A DNA stretch of 7,104 bases from positions 1 to 7,104 of the forward strand of contig JBFJVD010000154.1 in NCBI GenBank assembly GCA_041624375.1. Reading direction: 5' to 3'. This stretch comes from JBFJVD01 sp041624375. GTDB taxonomy: Bacteria; Chloroflexota; Anaerolineae; Anaerolineales; E44-bin32. The notes under the pieces are model-generated. The model searched no databases, was not told the DNA's origin, and saw only the letters and a program-made list of their open reading frames with translations. Position numbers and translations under genes: made by a program. Positions 6,024 to 7,104 of this stretch are shown in pieces. Numbering within the stretch: the first letter of the stretch is position 1; each line of letters begins with the position of its first letter.

Positions 6024-6177
6024 ATGTCTTTGAGTCACGTCGGACAGTCCAGGCGGTGGCGCTCCAGTACAGGAGAGGTTCGAGTTCTGGGCCAGATACA
6101 GGGAGAGCGAACTGTATCCCTCGATCTGCCGAACCATTCGCCGGCCCGGGCAGCAGGAGTGGCCGCGGCCGAGAGCC
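6024..6177. other. Spacer downstream of the CBS gene
   Basis: I see no gene here. One imperfectly placed stem, GATACAG (6095-6101) with CTGTATC (6112-6118) around a 10-nt loop, has no T-tract. It would lie in the 3' untranslated part of the CBS-gene transcript. Confidence 0.4.
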
Positions 6178-6612
6178 TTAGCGAGTCCCCGAGATATAGT
6201 TCTCCAGCTGCTCGATGACGAACTCCTGCTCCGCCATAATCTCCTTGACCACATCGCCAATTGAGATGATTCCAATCAGTTTGCCTTCTTCGACGACGGG
6301 CAGGTGCCTGATGCGCTTTTCTGTCATGAGCGCCATGCAGGCTTCTACGGTGTGGCTGGGTTGCACCACGTAGACCTTTTCGGTCATCACTTCGCGAACC
6401 GGCGTTTCTTTCGAGGCTCGGCCCATCAGGATGACTTTGCGGGCGTAGTCTCGCTCTGAAAAGATCCCCGCCAGGTGATCGTCTTCCAGGACAGGAAGCG
6501 CGCCGATATCCTTCTCGGCCATGAGCTCAAGCGCCGCGTAGACACTCGCGTCCGGAGTGATCGACCAAACATCATGCCCTTTTGAAGCGAGCAGCTGCCG
6601 GACTTGCTTCAT
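6178..6612 (-). CDS. Two-CBS-domain protein
   Basis: This 144-residue protein consists of a tandem CBS pair, a module that usually binds adenine nucleotides (AMP, ATP, NAD(H) or similar) and senses energy or redox state. CBS1 spans about 10-65 (SITPDASVYAALELMAEKDI, then GALPVL and FSERDYARKV). CBS2 spans about 75-130 (VREVMTEKVYVV, TVEACMALMTEKRIRHLPVV, then IGIISIGDVVKEI). The S-x-R/G-D at each domain's end is the ribose/phosphate-contacting signature. No enzyme or transporter domain is attached, so its target is unknown. ATG at 6612 is preferred because AAGGAGGG lies 6 nt before it; an upstream in-frame TTG at 6639 lacks such support and would add nine poorly conserved-looking residues. 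It has its own promoter at 6670-6698. Confidence 0.92.
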   Translation of the reverse strand: MKQVRQLLASKGHDVWSITPDASVYAALELMAEKDIGALPVLEDDHLAGIFSERDYARKVILMGRASKETPVREVMTEKVYVVQPSHTVEACMALMTEKRIRHLPVVEEGKLIGIISIGDVVKEIMAEQEFVIEQLENYISGTR

Positions 6613-6669
6613 GTTCGCCCTCCTTCCTGCACCCGGCAATCCGCGCGAGCACGTGTCGCGCGTCTACCA

Positions 6670-6698
6670 AGTGTAGCTGAAAGATCGACATGAGCCAA
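6670..6698 (-). promoter_or_regulatory. Sigma-70-type promoter of the CBS gene
   Basis: On the minus strand TTGGCT (6698-6693) and TACACT (6675-6670) are separated by an ideal 17 nt. Transcription would start near 6663, leaving about 50 nt of leader before the ATG at 6612. It lies in the 121-nt gap after the YihY-family gene, so the CBS gene can be expressed independently of it. Confidence 0.6.
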
Positions 6699-6714
6699 TG
6701 CCAGCCGAAGGGGG

Positions 6715-6733
6715 ACCGTGCGTCCCTCACGGT
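6715..6733 (-). terminator. Weak hairpin after the YihY-family gene
   Basis: ACCGTG and CACGGT (6-bp stem, 7-nt loop) lie directly against the stop codon of the YihY-family gene. No U-tract follows on the minus strand, so termination is doubtful. Confidence 0.25.
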
Positions 6734-7104
6734 TCACGGGCGGCTTTCGCCATTCAGGACATGTTGAATGCTTGCGCCGAACTCGGCACCCAAGAAGAGG
6801 ATCATCGCGGAGAGGTAGACCCAGAGCATGATGACAATGATCGAAGCGAGCGAACCATACACCAGCCCGAAACGAGTGAAGCCAGACGTGATGTAGAGGC
6901 TGAACCCCCACTTGGCGGCTTCCCAGAGTAAGGCCCCCAATGCCCCGCCGCCTAGCGCCGCCCGCAGGTCCACGGAGCGGTTCGGGAAGAGGAAGTACAC
7001 CAGCGAGAGGAAGACCCAGGTGACGATGAAACTTGCGCCAACACTGATTGCCGGCTGCCTGAATCCCAGAATTGCCGACGAGTCCAAGGTGAGAACTGCC
7101 CCCA
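6734..7104 (-). CDS. YihY/BrkB-family membrane protein (N-terminal part outside window)
   Basis: The C-terminal 120 or so residues of an inner-membrane protein of the YihY/virulence-factor BrkB family (once misnamed ribonuclease BN) are present. Full members are roughly 280-400 residues with six or so membrane helices; their function is not settled. Family landmarks are FLSLVYFLFPNRSVDLRAAL (a membrane helix ending in the conserved L/F-P-N-R), then GGGALGALLWEAAKWGFSLY, then VYGSLASIIVIMLWVYLSAM followed by LFLGAEFGA. Three hydrophobic segments are visible. The frame stays open to the right edge, and the TTG at 7087 is internal to the family alignment, so the gene starts beyond the window. 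The stop is TGA at 6736-6734. Confidence 0.9.
   Translation of the reverse strand, partial: GAVLTLDSSAILGFRQPAISVGASFIVTWVFLSLVYFLFPNRSVDLRAALGGGALGALLWEAAKWGFSLYITSGFTRFGLVYGSLASIIVIMLWVYLSAMILFLGAEFGASIQHVLNGESRP

Noticed and set aside
6612..6639. Upstream TTG start for the CBS protein
   Set aside because: The ATG at 6612 has AAGGAGGG 6 nt before it and matches the usual family N-terminus.

Overview
The window is GC-rich, gene-dense bacterial DNA with no sign of mobile elements, tRNAs, rRNAs or CRISPR. The gene content fits an uncultured member of the Chloroflexota (Anaerolineae-like): a DUF5667-type membrane protein paired with an ECF sigma factor, a secreted PKD-domain protein with alpha-helical repeats, a short TPR-like protein and a FakA/YloV-type DAK2 protein. 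This assignment comes from remembered family distributions, not from a search.

Layout. (1) 1-1605 (+): the 3' part of a FakA/YloV-like DAK2 protein, running off the left edge. (2) 1618-1654: a perfect 37-nt palindrome between convergent genes. (3) 1687-3213 (-): a secreted protein with two PKD-like domains, about six 30-residue helical repeats and a cysteine-containing C-terminal module. (4) 3214-3504: a divergent regulatory region. (5) 3505-5092 (+): an ECF sigma factor overlapping by 17 nt a single-pass membrane protein, its likely anti-sigma partner. (6) 5255-5966 (+): a truncated TPR-like protein and a stand-alone receiver protein, followed by a strong bidirectional terminator at 5994-6023. 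(7) 6178-6612 (-): a two-CBS protein with its own sigma-70-type promoter. (8) 6734-7104 (-): the C-terminal part of a YihY/BrkB-family membrane protein, running off the right edge.

The main result is that genes 3, 5 and 6 look like one regulatory unit. Three upstream sites carry the same bipartite signal, TTGTAACAA, exactly 14 nt, then CG-T/A-T-x-G. One faces the PKD gene, one the sigma factor gene and one the TPR/receiver pair. This has the architecture of an ECF promoter (an AAC-containing -35, a spacer of 16 nt after GTAAC, a CGT-type -10), and the adjacent ECF factor is the natural candidate to read it. The secreted PKD protein and the predicted extracellular part of the membrane protein also end in the same module, with an identical CGQDWKCVRDYY core and different synonymous codons. 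I infer a cell-surface signalling circuit: the membrane protein restrains the sigma factor, senses something outside through its C-terminal module, and the regulon includes a secreted protein carrying the same module. The parts are visible in the sequence; the circuit is a hypothesis.
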